From NCBI GenBank assembly GCA_019828565.1, contig JAHDYR010000048.1:1-64000 (forward strand): DNA of 64,000 nucleotides, in the 5' to 3' direction. Position numbers and translations under genes: made by a program. Position 1 is the first letter of the stretch, and every line of letters starts with the position of its first letter. Under the pieces are notes generated by a model. It saw nothing but the letters and a program-made list of their open reading frames with translations, was not told the DNA's origin and did not search any database. The stretch is from Carpediemonas membranifera (Eukaryota > Fornicata). Positions 1 to 10,153 of this stretch are shown in pieces.

Positions 1-1320
1 TTCGTCGAGCTGTTGTTTGAGGCGAAGCGCGCTGGTAATGTTCTTAATGCAACAGGGCAGGCCTTTGTATTCGCCGAGACTCTCCGCCTAACAGTCATGC
101 ACGTGGTGCAGAAGAGGTTTGGCAGCGCGGATTGCTCAAAGGTCCCCGCTGTTCTCGTGGAGCGTTTCCCCGTCATCTCTTTGAGTTCCGCGCACGGCGT
201 TGTGGGTCACCTGACGCCAGTTGGCGAGTTTGGCGTGTTCGCAGGCCCGTTCCCCGATGGTTACAACTGGACGTGGACGTGTGATAATTCTGCGGAACTG
301 AACGTCGAACAGTTCGTCGAGATGCAATGGAGCTACGTCATCGCTACTGCACGCACGCTTAACACTCAGCTGTGTGATACCGCCTCCTGGAAGCTGTTCT
401 TCCCAACCAAGTTCTGTCCACAGGGCTGTGCAAAGGAGTGTGCGCGGATGGTCACCACCTCTAACTCATTCCTGTACTTCTACGAGGATGGCGACCATAA
501 CAAGCTGCTGGCCAAGTTCGACCGCCACAGCCTTGGGCGCGCTGACCCCTCGTCAGACTTCATGAGCAAACGTACCCAATTTTCTATGTTCCGTAAGATC
601 ATGGACCATGTATATTGCGAGTGCTCAAGTGAACCAGTGGGAGACGTGAGGGAGAAGCCCCCCCAGATTGTGTCCATACGCCCAGGTGCGCGGCATTGGA
701 ACCAGGTCACGCCCATCTCCGAAGATTCGCTCTCCTATTCACTCCAGCGTGATCTGACGTCGACTCACCGCTTTGACATCACCGCTCTGATCGGCGCGAT
801 CTCTTCCCACCCCAAGCTGTTCGTCCAAAACATGATCCAACAGCTCTGCAACATTTACTGTGATGATGTCTATGGCATCTGTTCCACGATTCTTCATCGC
901 GACGCACGTCTCTGCAACATCTGCGTCATCAACAAGCTGCCCGATGCTGACTTTACTTTCGCCCCCGACGCCGAGAAAGGGGACGTTGCGTTCCGCCTGA
1001 TTGACTGGGAGTGGATGCAAGTGTTTGGTGGCTTTCGCCTTGTCGATGGGGATGCAGAACAAGCCCGCCGATCCCCCAACAACGTCGACCATGTAACCTC
1101 CACTAGTTGCCAGCTGGCCCAGCTGATCGGCAGCATGGAGCATTACAATCATGTGAACAAGGTGGTAGGGATGGACAACGCTTTGACGTTGCTGGAGTCG
1201 TTGCAAGAGACCGTGACGACATTAGGTGAGACGATAAGAAAGGCAAGCTACGAAGAGAGACTCGCGAAGTTTACTTCGCACATTGACCAGTGGAGTGAGC
1301 AGAATCTGGCGAGAGAGTAA
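1..1320 (+). CDS. Endonuclease-fold plus kinase effector-like protein, copy 1 (5' end outside window)
   Basis: The 5' end lies left of the window; the frame is open from base 1 and ends at a TAA that forms part of TAAAA. The first residues hold the second half of a PD-(D/E)xK nuclease core (F-E-A-K-R, then Q-A-F-V-F-A-E). About 150 residues later a kinase-like fold begins: a candidate beta-3 lysine (L-L-A-K-F), a catalytic loop H-R-D-x4-N (LHRDARLCN) and a metal-binding Asp in LIDWEW in place of DFG. Nuclease followed by kinase is an architecture known from Crinkler (CR) effectors, which are related to transposon proteins. Function in this organism is inferred only. This copy is frame-intact through a run of seven C (658-664), where copy 2 has six. 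It is convergent with the ABC transporter pseudogene. Confidence 0.75.
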   Translation, partial: FVELLFEAKRAGNVLNATGQAFVFAETLRLTVMHVVQKRFGSADCSKVPAVLVERFPVISLSSAHGVVGHLTPVGEFGVFAGPFPDGYNWTWTCDNSAELNVEQFVEMQWSYVIATARTLNTQLCDTASWKLFFPTKFCPQGCAKECARMVTTSNSFLYFYEDGDHNKLLAKFDRHSLGRADPSSDFMSKRTQFSMFRKIMDHVYCECSSEPVGDVREKPPQIVSIRPGARHWNQVTPISEDSLSYSLQRDLTSTHRFDITALIGAISSHPKLFVQNMIQQLCNIYCDDVYGICSTILHRDARLCNICVINKLPDADFTFAPDAEKGDVAFRLIDWEWMQVFGGFRLVDGDAEQARRSPNNVDHVTSTSCQLAQLIGSMEHYNHVNKVVGMDNALTLLESLQETVTTLGETIRKASYEERLAKFTSHIDQWSEQNLARE

Positions 1321-3945
1321 AAGGGACCGATGACCCGGGATTGTAACTGGCCCACGAGTCGAACGGAGTCTCTCACTCTGTGAGAGGCCCGCGACGTCGA
1401 CTTCCGAACTTCATAAGTGACGATTCAACGATGCAACACGCTGGCAAATGCATGTATTGCCGAGTGTATGCTGACCCGATAAGCCTCACACTTCCTGTTC
1501 CTCCCTTCAAACCGCATGAGCTCAGCCACTCAAAAACAAAATTTTAAGATGAAACTGTCCGAACCCCATAAACCACTCAAACAGATCCCTCAGCCGCTGT
1601 AATCAACGAATACACGTCCCCCAACCCCGAGTGGCTCACCCCCCAGTCATCGACCTCATTCTCGAGCTGCACCGCCTCCATCTCATCAAATATGTCCGCA
1701 AGTTCAGCAGTGTGGGTCGGAACCGTGAACAAACGGGTACCGTAGGTCGACCCAGTGAGGACTGCGGACGGCAGGGCACTCTGGACAACGTCGGCGATGA
1801 GATCAGTCTCCCCGGTACGCTCGGGACCAGTCACCACGAGTTTGTAGCCGAGCCCATAGTGTCTCTTAAGGTCCTCGGTTGGGGCCATACACTTCAACTT
1901 GCCGCCAACAAGGAAGGCAACGGATTTGCCGCAGACTTCGATTTCTTCCATCGAGGATGACGCGAGCAAGATCGTCGAGATACCGTTAGATTGTGCGATA
2001 TACCGCCAGATCCGCTGGCGGGTGACTGGGTCAACCCCGAACGTCGGCTGGTCGAGCAGCAGGACCGGGGGGTCCCCTAGTATGGCTAGGGCCACCATCA
2101 CAACCCTTTTTTTGAGCCGGGGTGAGCGTGCTCGTGGCAGAGTTCCGTATGGCGTGCATATCTAGAATATTGAGCACTTCGCTGATTCCATCAGCCAGGT
2201 CGCCCCCGACGAGACCCTTGATCCTTCCCACGAAGGCGAGATGCTCTCCTACAGTGAGCATTGGCCATAAATAGTCCTGCTGGGTGCACACCCCGATGGA
2301 CCTGTACACCGCCCGAGAGCCATTCGCCTTGGACCCAGCGACAGTAGCGGTTCCCTTCGGCTTAACCTGCGATGTGAGGACGTTGATGAGCGTGGATACA
2401 CCCACGCCCGGCGGGGCTAGCGAGGGCGAGGGTCGAGCCTCTGGGGATGACGAAGGAGACGTCGTCGAGGGCCTGTATGGTCTGGCCGAACTGCTGGCGG
2501 AACCTCTTGCTGATGTGTTTGACGACGATGCCGTCGGCGTCGTCGGGCATGGCTTCAGCTTGCATCCGCTGCTGCTGGACAGAGGGGTGTGGTAGGAGAG
2601 CGCCTGGGACAAGAGAGCGGCGTCTGGTACGAATAGCAGCAGGGGTGGCCTCTTCTTCGACCACTCTTGGGTCAATACGGTGAGTAATAAACCGGAAAAC
2701 GAAGACGAGGGAGCGGAGGCCGAAAGAGACCGTTAGCACGCGGTTGAAGCCCTTGGACGCGTAGAAGAACGCCGTCGTAACAAGTTCCGACAGCTTCCAG
2801 TCGATAATGAACCCGATGCAAAGCTGCACCGGCGTCGTACCAATAATCATGAGCACGAATGACCAGAACGGCCAGCCGACGGTGGTAAGGTATGCTCCGT
2901 TATGCCCAACTGTAGAGACGTCGGCGAGGATCTTGAGGGCTGCCTGGAGCGAGGCTGAGGGCAGTACAAGCGGAATAAGCTCTGTCGAAGAGAACTGGTC
3001 CGAGAGATACGAGACGATGCACGCCGATTCGTTGAGAACAATGGCGACAACTGTGCCTACGATGACGGCGACATGGACGTTTCTCAGCAGAGGCGCGATC
3101 ATCATGGCTGTGGAGGCAAGGTTGGCTGCAAAGGCCACGAATAGAACAAAATATAGGAAAAAAATTGTTCAGGGTGAAGAATCTGATGTCGAAAGCAAGG
3201 CCACTGATGATGATCGGGGTCAACGGGATGCACATGACACAAAAAGGCCACCCCGTAGTTAACTGTCCAATAAACTGTGCGACGTACACCAAGGATCGAC
3301 AAATGACGGCGCATTCCCAGAGAGATATCCGCAGCGAGGCCGACCAGGATGGAGGGCAGCGCCATATGCAGTGCCATACCAAGCGGCTCTACGAGAGAAA
3401 GTGCTGTGTAGTCAACGGCGGCCTCGTCCTCCTCCCCTGGGGTAGTCCGCGGTCGAGTGGGAGACGTATGAGAGGGCCGGGGAGACTGTCTGGAGCCAGG
3501 CGTTGGTCAGCATGTCATTCAGTGGGAGGAGGTGGGTGGATGAGAAGGAGCCCGCGCTGTTGGGCTGGGTAACGGTGTCGTTGACGAGGATCTTCACGTC
3601 AAGGCCGGTGGAGTCGGCCTTACTGAACACTACGGCACCCAGGGTCTCGTTGTGGTTGTCCCACGAGTCAAGGAAGAAGGTGTTTGCGGCAGCCTCAGAT
3701 GCGGGCACGAACCTGGGAGAAACAACCCCGTTGATAGTGGAATTCTCAATCCCTGCGAGAAAACCTGATGCACCGCTGTCGTCTAGCTTGCCTACATCGA
3801 CCCCTGCGTCCTCCGCATAGAAGACTGTGAATGGTTCAGGCTCGGAAGACTTTGGACTGTGAGCGGCGGCACTGACCTGAGACCAGCGCTGTGTCATATT
3901 GCTAGGTGTGGAATCAGCTTCAAAGTATACGTCGAAGTTCGTGCT
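1..3945. repeat. Segmental duplication block A (copy 1)
   Basis: Bases 1-3945 match 12178-16116 over their whole length with only scattered substitutions and six one-base length differences. The match starts before the window, so its left limit is unknown. It ends after GTGCT at 3945, inside the ABC transporter gene. Confidence 0.95.
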
Positions 3946-4143
3946 AAGGCTATCGGCGGATAGGTACACCAGGGCAACAACACCGACTGGTACGGCGAGG
4001 AGGGTGAAGATGGTGATGTACTTGCGCTTCCAGTGATTGATTAGGACAAAAAGATATGCGAAGCTCTGCAGTGTGAGCTCACCGACTAACGGTGGCGCAG
4101 ATACAAGCTTCATGCTCCGACGCTGGGAAAAAATACATCCCAT
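1577..4143 (-). pseudogene. ABCA-type half transporter, copy 1, frame broken by several one-base changes
   Basis: Same gene as copy 2 at 13753-16116, but this copy keeps the N-terminus: a cytoplasmic start (ATG at 4143 or 4113), a first membrane segment near 4000-4060 and the beginning of a luminal domain. The reading frame is broken by extra single bases relative to copy 2: T7 versus T6 near 2107, one base near 2400-2410, A7 versus A6 near 3158, A5 versus A4 near 3241, and C4 versus C3 near 3434. The order is TM1, luminal domain, about six membrane segments, one nucleotide-binding domain. All the changes are short-run length differences, so this may be assembly error rather than a real pseudogene. 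The upstream neighbour VPS45 is divergent, 142 bp away. Confidence 0.75.
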
Positions 4144-4285
4144 TTAGATCACAGATTCGCAGCAGGTAGAGAGTGAGCGGCGACCAAAGGGCGGGGCGGG
4201 GGCCTCTAGACTGGCCAGGGCGCCTACTATGCAGTTTTAGCCATGCGCAAAAAAAGCTAAACACGACGAAAGTAGCTGCAACCTA

Positions 4286-6004
4286 ATGCCGTGGGCAGAT
4301 CTCACCACTTCATGGGTAGATGCCTACTCTCAGATCATAAGCATCATTAACAAGGACACCGAGGAGACGCAGTACAACTCGTTCATCCTTGACAACCACA
4401 CTGCGCAGAGCCTCTCCATCTGTGTCTCACAGACTGAGATTCTCAAGGACTCTGTGTTCAGCAGCTATCACATCGACAAGATCCCTCAGGAAGACCTTAT
4501 TCATCTCCGTGCCATCGTTTTGATTCGCCCCACGCCCGAGAACCTCACACTCCTTCGCGGTGAGCTCACGAATCCGAAGTTCAAGGACTACTTCATCTTC
4601 TTCACCAACAGAGTGCCTGGGGAAGAGTACCTTGAGCGCCTGGCTCACGCTGACACGAAGGAGCTCGTCCGCTATGTCGGCGAGGTATACATCGACTTCA
4701 TGCCAGTCAACGACACTCTTTTCGACCTCGCAGTGCACCAGAAGAAGCTCAAGTACGATGGAGACGACCTCAAGGACATTGCTGAGCGCCTCTCCTCCGT
4801 TCTGATCGCACAGGGAAGGCGCCCTGTTATCCACTACATCGATGCGTGCGAACAGACCAAGCGTCTCGCAGTCCGGCTCGACTCCATCTTCCAGAGCCTT
4901 AAACTGCCCGACTCTGTTACTCTGCGACCATGCAACCTTGTCCTTGTTGACCGAGCCGAGGACCCCCTCACGCCGCTCACGGTGAACTGGACGTTCCAAG
5001 CTCTTGTCCACGAGGTGTGCACAGTCAGCGCCGGCCGGGCTATGAATGTTGCCAAGGAAGGAGAGCCCGTGGAGGCGGTGCCCTTTGCCTGGACGATGGA
5101 TGAGTATGCCAAGCTCGCGTTTCAGGACTACGGTGAGGCCAGTCGGATGATTGGGCAGATGTGTCGCACAAAGATCGACAACAGGCAGAGTGTGATGCAG
5201 CTCCAGGGGGCCGACCTGAGCGCTTATCGTAACTTTATCGACAAGATGCCGGAAACTCTTCGCTACGAGACTGCCGTCGATAACTACTTTAAGGTGCACG
5301 GCGCTCTCAACCCCGCGTTCAAGAAGAAATCGATGTATGAATGGAGTAGGTGGCAGCAAGACGTCCTGACTGGCGCCATGAAAGCCGGCTCAGCCACAGC
5401 CTCGTTCATCGCGAAACTCAACCCGGCCACTGAGGATAACTTGGAGATGGCACTCAAGGCGGCTGCCCTGTTTGCTGTGAAGTTCCAGAAGGGCGAAAGT
5501 GAGCCTCCACTCAAGGATGTGACCAAGCTCATGCGAGAGCTGTGCAACAGCGGTGTCAGTATCAGAGAGCTTGACTTCATCAGTAAGGCATTCAACTACG
5601 GGCAGAATAAGAACCGATTCCTAACGGGTGGCAAGAACTCACAACCCGTGTACCCGCCAGGCATGGTTGACAACGAGTTGATGAAGGCACCACCACTTCT
5701 TACTAAGCTCATGCAAGCCCTCGCCAGACACCAACAAGGCGACGTCCAGTGGATAAGAGGCAAGGGCGGGGCTGGCTTCTTCCAGACAATTAGGGATGAA
5801 GACACTGTCGACGGAGATGCATGTATCTTCATCCTAGGCGGCGTGACGTTCGCTGAGGCGGCGACGGCGAGGCTGTTTAACAGACAGCTGGGGTCGAGAC
5901 TCATGATTGGCGGTAATGTCGTGCATAACACTGACAGCTTCTGTGCCGCTCTGTCGCAGCTGCCAAACTCGGAAGCAGTGCACGTAGGGGAGTTGTTGGG
6001 ATGA
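4286..6004 (+). CDS. VPS45: Sec1/Munc18-family protein, VPS45 type
   Basis: 572 residues, the usual size for the family. SM proteins bind syntaxin-type SNAREs and promote membrane fusion; VPS45 acts in trafficking between Golgi and endosome. Matching features along the length: an early stretch resembling the VPS45 motif with SQTEIL and a conserved HLRAIVLIRPT segment, then LVDRAEDPLTPL near residue 215, the HEV segment after it, and near the C-terminus the typical IFILGGVTFAEA followed by a G-x-x-V-H-N-T segment. The start is the first ATG of an uninterrupted frame; no intron is needed. The stop TGA is followed at once by GTAAAG, fitting the TAAA 3'-end signal seen elsewhere. The neighbouring ABC gene is divergent and CCT6 is convergent. 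Confidence 0.9.
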   Translation: MPWADLTTSWVDAYSQIISIINKDTEETQYNSFILDNHTAQSLSICVSQTEILKDSVFSSYHIDKIPQEDLIHLRAIVLIRPTPENLTLLRGELTNPKFKDYFIFFTNRVPGEEYLERLAHADTKELVRYVGEVYIDFMPVNDTLFDLAVHQKKLKYDGDDLKDIAERLSSVLIAQGRRPVIHYIDACEQTKRLAVRLDSIFQSLKLPDSVTLRPCNLVLVDRAEDPLTPLTVNWTFQALVHEVCTVSAGRAMNVAKEGEPVEAVPFAWTMDEYAKLAFQDYGEASRMIGQMCRTKIDNRQSVMQLQGADLSAYRNFIDKMPETLRYETAVDNYFKVHGALNPAFKKKSMYEWSRWQQDVLTGAMKAGSATASFIAKLNPATEDNLEMALKAAALFAVKFQKGESEPPLKDVTKLMRELCNSGVSIRELDFISKAFNYGQNKNRFLTGGKNSQPVYPPGMVDNELMKAPPLLTKLMQALARHQQGDVQWIRGKGGAGFFQTIRDEDTVDGDACIFILGGVTFAEAATARLFNRQLGSRLMIGGNVVHNTDSFCAALSQLPNSEAVHVGELLG

Positions 6005-6607
6005 GTAAAGGATATGCTCGGTTGGTGTTGTCGATGGCTGACGGCGGCGCAGTGTGGTTTTTGAAGGAGTCCACACCGAATTGCGCAGTATATATTTTAA
6101 AGCTACCGGGCACTCCTCCCCAAGTGTCCGGCCCCGACATGAGGCTGTCCCGGCACCCAAGATAAACGCTGACCCGCGATGATTGTACAATCCGCACTGT
6201 TGCGCAGTATAAAGTCTGGCTCGGCACGTTCATCCAGCCGAAGAAAGACCAATACGCTGACTACGATGCCATCGTTGTCACACTCAGTCACTCCAACCGG
6301 CAACCACAACACCACGCGAGTCGCCAGCCCGTGACCTAGTTGTGGGGGGACAAGAGATGTGCAATCACGGACATAGAGAGCTTCTCTGACCGCCAAGCTC
6401 TGTCAGTTCTCGCGATCGCACTAGTGGGCTGGCCCTTGAAAAAAGGCATTCGAGCTCCGCAAGGCACACCGCTTCCTCCACCTAGCCACGTCCGTAATTA
6501 ACCCCACATCTCCCCCTCCCACCGCCGCCACTCAGCGGAGCCAACGTGGAAGCGCCTTGGCTTAATTACATCTTATTACATCGCACACTTGCCATAAAAT
6601 GCACCAT
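6005..6607. other. Intergenic region between convergent VPS45 and CCT6
   Basis: No supported gene. A 12-base direct repeat TTGCGCAGTATA occurs at 6081-6092 and 6200-6211. The right edge holds the CCT6 stop within CAGTAAATG. Confidence 0.6.
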
Positions 6608-8259
6608 TTACTGATCCTTCGAGAGGGCGCGCCCGGCCTTCAGCACCTCATCCACGAGCAGGAGCTGGGATGAGATCACAGCGGCGGACTGCACAAGCTG
6701 TACCTTCACGTTATAGTTGTCAACAACGCCCATCTCAACCGGGTTCATCGGCTTCCCGGTCTCGAGGTTGAGCCCAACGTGCACGGGCTTGCCGTCCTTG
6801 GTGCCGTCGCCGTAAGCCTCGAGGAGAGCGATCGTAGTCTCCTGGATGCCAAACCCAGCGTTCTTCGCTAGGGTCTTGGGAAGAACGAGTAGCGTGTCAG
6901 CAAAGACCTGCACGCCGACCTTCATGGGGCCCTCGACCTTCTTGTACTCGCGCATGAGGTGGTTGTGCATCTCCACCTCGATACCACCGGCACCTGCGAC
7001 AATGCAGCCGTCGGTGATGGCGTTCTTGACGGCACGGAGACCGTCGCGGACGGCATCCTTGATCTGGACAATCGTGTGCTTGTTAGGACCCTTGATGAGG
7101 ATCGTGCAGCTGTGGGGGTCGTGGACCTCGTCAATGAAGGTGAACTTATCGTCGCCGAGCTCCTCTTCCCATACGCTCCCCGCAAACCCGAGAACATCAG
7201 CGCTGAGGTCATCGAGGGAGTTAACTGCCTGGCCACCACAGGCGAGCTTGATGCGCTCCATGTTACGGCGCTTGGCGCGGCGGAGGGCCACGATGCCGTT
7301 GTCGGTGAGAGCAGACAGAGAGGGGCCGTCAATGCCCTTCTGGTTGATCACCATGAAGGATTCCTCGCTGTCGCCGATCACCTGCTTCTTGAGCTCGATA
7401 ATCTTGTTGACGCGCTCCTCGACGAATTGGCGCTCAGCAGCAGCAAGCTGGGCGCGCTGCTCGGGGTTGTTGTACGTCATGGTAGAGCTGTCCTCTGTCT
7501 TTTCGTATTCAAGAGAGACATTCATCGTCAAAATGTGAACGTTCTTCGACTTGGCTGAGCGGCCGGCCGTTCGGCTTCCGTGGTCGAGCACGAGGCCCCT
7601 GATGAGCTGGGTATCCATGTCACGGCCAGAAGGCATCGCCATGATCTCAACCATGTGAAGATCAATGGCCTTTCCCTCCTGGTGGATGGTCATGACAGCG
7701 TTGGTGACAATGTCGGCAAGGCTGTCGGCGAGACGGGGATGCAGCTTCGTGCGGAGGCTGGTGCGGGCAACCTTGATGAGCTCGTCGTAGATGGGCTCAA
7801 TCGGGATCTTGCAGGTCTTGATGAACTGAAGAACACTGTTCTTGGCGTGCTCAATGCCGTCCGTGATCACACGGGGGTGGGTGCCTTCGCGGAGGATGTA
7901 AGCCTCAGCCTGGTTAAGCACCTCGCTGATAAGAAGAATCGCAGCAGTTGTACCATCGCCAGCGATGTCGTCCTGAGCGGTTGCGGTACGCGCAATCAGA
8001 GACGCGGTGGGATGCTGAATCTGCATCTCGGAGAGAAGAGTGGCGCCATCCTTGGTAATCTTGATGTCACCAGCACCGGAAACAAGCATTTTCTGGGTTC
8101 CAGCGGGTCCGTAGTCTGGGTTAAAGGGCTGTGGAATAACAAACTGGAGCGAAGCACGTCGGAAAGGCCACGAGCGGCCATCATGTTAAAAGCAAGAGTA
8201 TGTCCGCGGCGTACAATTTCCGCTTTGGGGTTAATGCTCTGCAAGGCTCCTGAACTCAT
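6608..8259 (-). CDS. CCT6: Chaperonin TCP-1 zeta subunit (CCT6)
   Basis: Two exons (8259-8145 and 8115-6608) join to about 540 residues, the family length. CCT is the cytosolic ring chaperonin that folds actin and tubulin. Exon 1 carries the N-terminal INPKAEIVRRG and RGLSDVLRS segments. After splicing the frame continues as N-Y-G-P-A-G-T-Q-K-M then LVSGAGDIKITKDG, the conserved nucleotide-contact region, followed by DDIAGDGTT. The QIQHPTASLIA segment and overall wording fit zeta rather than other subunits. Without the intron the frame is broken, which is the main support for the splice. I chose the start MSSGAL at 8259 because it matches the family; another in-frame ATG lies six codons upstream at 8277. 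The stop TAA is part of TAAATG. Confidence 0.92.
8116..8144 (-). other. 29-nt intron in CCT6
   Basis: Begins GTTTGT and ends TTTAACCCAG on the minus strand. Removing it restores the conserved DVLRSNYGPAGTQKML sequence across the junction, which supports it strongly. Confidence 0.9.
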
Positions 8260-8764
8260 TGGGCTGCAATTCTGCACGAATTTTCACGAAAAAATTATGC
8301 AGACATTTCGCCCTTGTACAGGCGAAGGAGATGACATGCAGAGATCTCGGCGTCAAATACATCTAACTAGACCATGCTCTGACTCGCCTGTAAGTAGTTT
8401 TTATATTCCGGCACGTCCACACTGAGGCCGAATGCCAGGATTGATCCGCGAGACGGCCTGCTTATCTTGCCAGCAGTTTCACTGGTGCCCAGAGACACGC
8501 CTGGATCACAGTTTGGCCGACTCTAGAGGAGCAACGCTCGTCCTCCAATCCTCTGAGCAACAGGAAAGTGCAGGCAAGTTTACTCGGGGCAGCAATGAAA
8601 GAAACGACCATCAACTCATCACCCTCATACTCCAAAGGGGGCTACGAAGTCGAGGGGGGACGATACGCCGGCCCGCTCTCTTGCGATGGTGGTGTAGCCA
8701 ACGGTGAAGCGCTCAACGAAGTTCTTGATCTCTGTATAAATGAGAAAAGGGTTGAATGGGGATA
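8260..8764. other. Region upstream of CCT6, no supported gene
   Basis: Holds the CCT6 5' flank. The short plus-strand frames at 8432-8768 show no domain and overlap each other; I see no convincing gene. Confidence 0.4.
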
Positions 8765-8938
8765 CTAACGCTTCTTTTCCCTGTCTGAGAGCGTCGGTTT
8801 GTTCAAATTGACGTACTTCAGGAAAGCACGGTCAGTAACAGTCTGAACATACTCCTGGAAGAACTGGCGCTTCATCTCAGCAGAGAGACGCTCTACTTCC
8901 TTGCGTTCCTTCTGTACGCGCGTTGGGAGGAACTTCAT
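8765..8938 (-). CDS. Small hypothetical protein, possibly a last exon
   Basis: Starting at the only well-placed ATG (8938) this encodes 57 residues, basic and probably helical, with FFQEYVQTVTDRAFLKYV in the middle and a Lys/Arg-rich end. The frame stays open upstream of the ATG (codons for SLARLEPTLRASSAVIIN), so it could be the 3' exon of a spliced gene; I found no matching upstream exon. It lies between CCT6 and the exonuclease. No family recognised. Confidence 0.35.
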   Translation of the reverse strand: MKFLPTRVQKERKEVERLSAEMKRQFFQEYVQTVTDRAFLKYVNLNKPTLSDREKKR

Positions 8939-9400
8939 ATTGATGATGACGGCGGAGGACGCACGGAGAGTCGGCTCAAGTCTTGCCAAGGAACGCCTTG
9001 TGTTCAGGAGCTAGGCACGGTCATGGATAGACGTCTTGGCTTGGACTGTCTCCCGCCGCACCCCAACACGGCCATTGAAGACAGGCATCACACCCGCCCG
9101 ACATCCACAGCGACAGAGAAGTCCATGCGGTCCCGGGGCCACGTGCAAGTCCCAGACTCGTGGTCAGTGAAGACCCTATGACACAGGGTCACAGTGACTG
9201 ACACCTGTGTAACTGCCACAAGCCATCCGATTCAACCACAAAGACGACGACCCGTCCTTATCCTGCACAAACACAGACGGACTGCGTCTCCCATCTCCTG
9301 CATCATTGGAGACCTTATGATCGCCACAGACCTTGCCAGTTATTGAGGTTCGACCGCAAAACTGCGCAGACTTTGTATCGCGTTATATCGAAAGTTCACA
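8939..9400. other. Intergenic region upstream of the exonuclease
   Basis: No supported gene. It may contain a missing upstream exon of the small minus-strand ORF, and it holds the promoter of the plus-strand exonuclease. Confidence 0.4.
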
Positions 9401-10153
9401 ATGACCATCAAGTATTTCAGTTTTGACGTGGAATGTGCCGCAACTGGCCCTGGCCACAATGATAGAGAGGCCTGCTCTGTATCTCTTGTCGATTTCGACG
9501 GCAAGACGCTGTTTTCAACTGCGATTAACATCGAAAGCACCATTCTCTCTCCGCTAACGCCCATTACGGGCATGACAGAGGACGATATCAAGAAAGGCAT
9601 CTCCTTCGACGATGCCAAGGAGAAGCTTGTCTCTTTTCTCGGACCCAACGCCGTCGTCGTCGGTCAAAGTATTGGAAACGATCTAGCGTACATGAAGCTG
9701 ACCCAGGGCATCGACTACCACAGTGCCATCGACATTGCCGAGGGATTCCAGATCCGCAACAAAAAGTACAACAATTTCGACCATTTCAGCCTTGCCAAGG
9801 AGGTATATGCGGCGTACGGAGTGGTTATGCATGTCGCTGGTCACACTCACGACCCTGACGAGGATGCCAGATACAGCATCCGTCTCTACCGCGACTACCT
9901 CCATGGAAGCAAGAAGCGGAACAGCCCGCAGACAAGAGCACTCAGGAGAAAGATGCAGCTCCACAACTGGCAGAAAACCTGGCCTGAAGAGCTGTCCACG
10001 CCCTGGGCTGGTGTCGAGGGCGTCTGCTCGTTCAAGTTCAATCCTTCCAAGTGTAGGTGCGGTCAGCCCTGCATCTACGAGAACGGCCTGATGACCCATG
10101 ATGAGTGGGAGGAGCGTCGTGTCGCTCGGGAGCTTGCTAATGCCGAGATTTGA
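9401..10153 (+). CDS. DEDDh 3'-5' exonuclease (REXO4-like)
   Basis: 250 residues. All five catalytic residues of the DEDDh family are visible: D9 and E11 in FDVEC, D94 in GQSIGNDL, and H150 with D155 in HTHDPDED. This is the RNase-T-type exonuclease fold used in RNA 3'-end trimming and turnover. The arrangement with a conserved GQSIGNDL segment fits the REXO4/REXO1 branch best, but ISG20-like or other members are possible. A C-terminal extension has a small cysteine cluster (CRCGQPC), perhaps metal-binding. The stop TGA overlaps TGATAAAC, a likely poly(A) signal. The last ~70 bases (from 10081) and the 3' flank are duplicated at 16126, where they form no complete gene. Confidence 0.85.
   Translation: MTIKYFSFDVECAATGPGHNDREACSVSLVDFDGKTLFSTAINIESTILSPLTPITGMTEDDIKKGISFDDAKEKLVSFLGPNAVVVGQSIGNDLAYMKLTQGIDYHSAIDIAEGFQIRNKKYNNFDHFSLAKEVYAAYGVVMHVAGHTHDPDEDARYSIRLYRDYLHGSKKRNSPQTRALRRKMQLHNWQKTWPEELSTPWAGVEGVCSFKFNPSKCRCGQPCIYENGLMTHDEWEERRVARELANAEI

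Noticed and set aside
739-1206. Long open frame antisense to the kinase region (155 codons, repeated at 12915-13382)
   Set aside because: It is the shadow of the coding strand, has no domain, and is conserved only because the block is duplicated.
1370-1386. Perfect small hairpin CTCTCAC-TCT-GTGAGAG between the convergent genes
   Set aside because: Seven base pairs with a three-base loop is too little to call a terminator in a eukaryote; present in both copies only through duplication.
4427-5359. 310-codon frame antisense to VPS45
   Set aside because: Lies wholly within VPS45, no domain, no separate promoter space.
6081-6211. 12-base direct repeat TTGCGCAGTATA twice in 131 bp
   Set aside because: Noted in the intergenic entry; too short and AT-rich around it to assign a role.
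8432-8768. Two overlapping short plus-strand frames upstream of CCT6
   Set aside because: No domain, no consistent start; likely chance.
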